Of a stretch of 64,000 nucleotides of DNA, positions 63,247 to 64,000 are shown piece after piece. The stretch lies in assembly GCF_024868665.1 (NCBI RefSeq), contig NC_079891.1, forward strand, positions 14,640,593 to 14,704,592, given 5' to 3'. Source of the stretch: Triplophysa rosa. Lineage: Eukaryota; Chordata; Actinopteri; Cypriniformes; Nemacheilidae. Position 1 is the first letter of the stretch; the number at the start of each line of letters is the position of its first letter. Under the pieces are notes generated by a model, which was given only the letters and a program-made list of their open reading frames with translations, made no database searches and was not told the DNA's origin. A program made the position numbers and the translations under genes.

Positions 63247-63430
63247 TGTCTAAATGGTTCTGAAAAACCTTTCTGTTTTACAAAAAGTTCTTTATGGCGA
63301 TGTTCTTCAGATTATAAAAAGGTAAGAAAGAGGTGGTTCTTTAAAGAACCTTTGACTGAATGATTCTTTGTGGAACCAAAAATGGTTCTTCTATGGCATC
63401 GCTGTGAACAATAAAACCGAATAAAGAAAC
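63247..63430. repeat. ggttctttaaagaacc-type miniature repeat
   Basis: It contains aaatggttctgaaaaacc, ggttctttaaagaacctttgactgaatgattctttgtgg and aaaatggttcttctatggcatcgc. This is the common cyprinid repeat with paired ggttctt/aagaacc blocks, probably related to the foldback element at 26346-26768. Confidence 0.6.
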
Positions 63431-64000
63431 ATACTTTTCCAGAAGGGCCTTTTACATGTACCCCACAAATCTGAGTCCCATGTTTTAATTAATCTTTGTA
63501 ATTTCTATTCAACTCTTACTGTCCAATATTATTTAATATCTACTGAGACTCACAAAATAAAATGCATTCAATTCAAATAAACGTATTATTACAGATTAAA
63601 CCGGGCCTTGTTTCACAGAGTACTGTCATCAAACACTTTTATGATGACCTCCTCTTCCTCTCTTAAATCGAAAACCCCTGACTTAAGAAAATGCAGCTCT
63701 AGCACCTGTCTCCCCCCTCCCGGTATGAGTGGAGACTTTGGGACAGGAGCTGCGTTATCTTTCATGCAACGCTCATGATTGATGGTGCAATAGCAGCTCA
63801 AGGAAAACAAATCCACGGACACTTTTCAGCCTGTCGGCGGGACACAAACCAGGAGCAGCAACAGAAGGACACGAAATCACAGCGGAGCCCAGCAGCCGCT
63901 GACAGCCTATGATAAAGCGGCCTTCCTTAACTAAACTCGTAAAGCACGGGACAATAAAACTCAATCTTCTGTAAAATCCAATTAAGTCATTATCTGACTG
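63431..64000. other. Right edge, non-repetitive, no supported gene
   Basis: The part from about 63600 on is G+C-richer and non-repetitive. Its minus-strand frames are open for 63-69 codons but show no domain; they could only matter if part of a gene to the right, which cannot be judged here. Confidence 0.35.

Noticed and set aside
1..64000. CRISPR arrays, phage, operon or toxin-antitoxin systems
   Set aside because: The window is vertebrate nuclear DNA; no spaced direct repeats or prokaryotic gene organisation are visible.

Overview
This is a window of nuclear DNA from a ray-finned fish, most likely a cyprinid. Split genes with GT-AG introns, long AT-rich intergenic DNA, and several miniature-transposon families typical of carp and zebrafish relatives (for example the family whose ends read GGGATAGTTCACCC) point that way. 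The exact species cannot be read from the sequence.

Three protein-coding genes are supported, all on the minus strand. From right to left they are dmrt3 (57705 to 55259), dmrt2 (noncoding exon near 50.65 kb, CDS 50498 to 48243) and the 5' end of smarca2 (noncoding exon near 3.7 kb, coding exons 1778 to 84, continuing past the left edge). This order and shared orientation match the conserved vertebrate block dmrt1-dmrt3-dmrt2-smarca2; dmrt1 would be expected beyond the right edge. dmrt2 and dmrt3 encode DM-domain transcription factors of early patterning, somite/muscle and neuronal development. smarca2 encodes the BRM ATPase of SWI/SNF, a general chromatin remodeller; only its N-terminal 265 codons (QLQ domain) are here.

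Layout: 1-4 kb, smarca2 5' end and promoter; 4-48 kb, a gene desert with several stretches that look like conserved noncoding (enhancer) DNA, broken up by mobile elements; 48-51 kb, dmrt2 and promoter; 51-55 kb, unique spacer with a CTCF-like site; 55-58 kb, dmrt3; 58-64 kb, spacer toward dmrt1 with an enhancer-like block and two hAT-type elements, one carrying a nested tRNA-derived SINE.

Mobile elements with both ends visible include a 1220-bp hAT-like element with a perfect 8-bp target duplication (23786-25005), a 483-bp hAT-like element (60378-60860), an 1118-bp hAT-like element with a nested SINE (61003-62120), two ~980-bp TTAA-flanked elements in inverted orientation (12053-13038 and 15171-16149), a foldback element (26346-26768), nested miniature elements at 41-44 kb, and a Tc1-like composite (34609-35822). 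I found no tRNA, rRNA, CRISPR or prokaryotic-type system. The most interesting observations are the inverted TTAA-element pair, which carries a splice-ready coding exon and convergent CTCF-like motifs, a 13-residue tandem duplication in dmrt2, and an eh1-like motif at the dmrt2 C-terminus.
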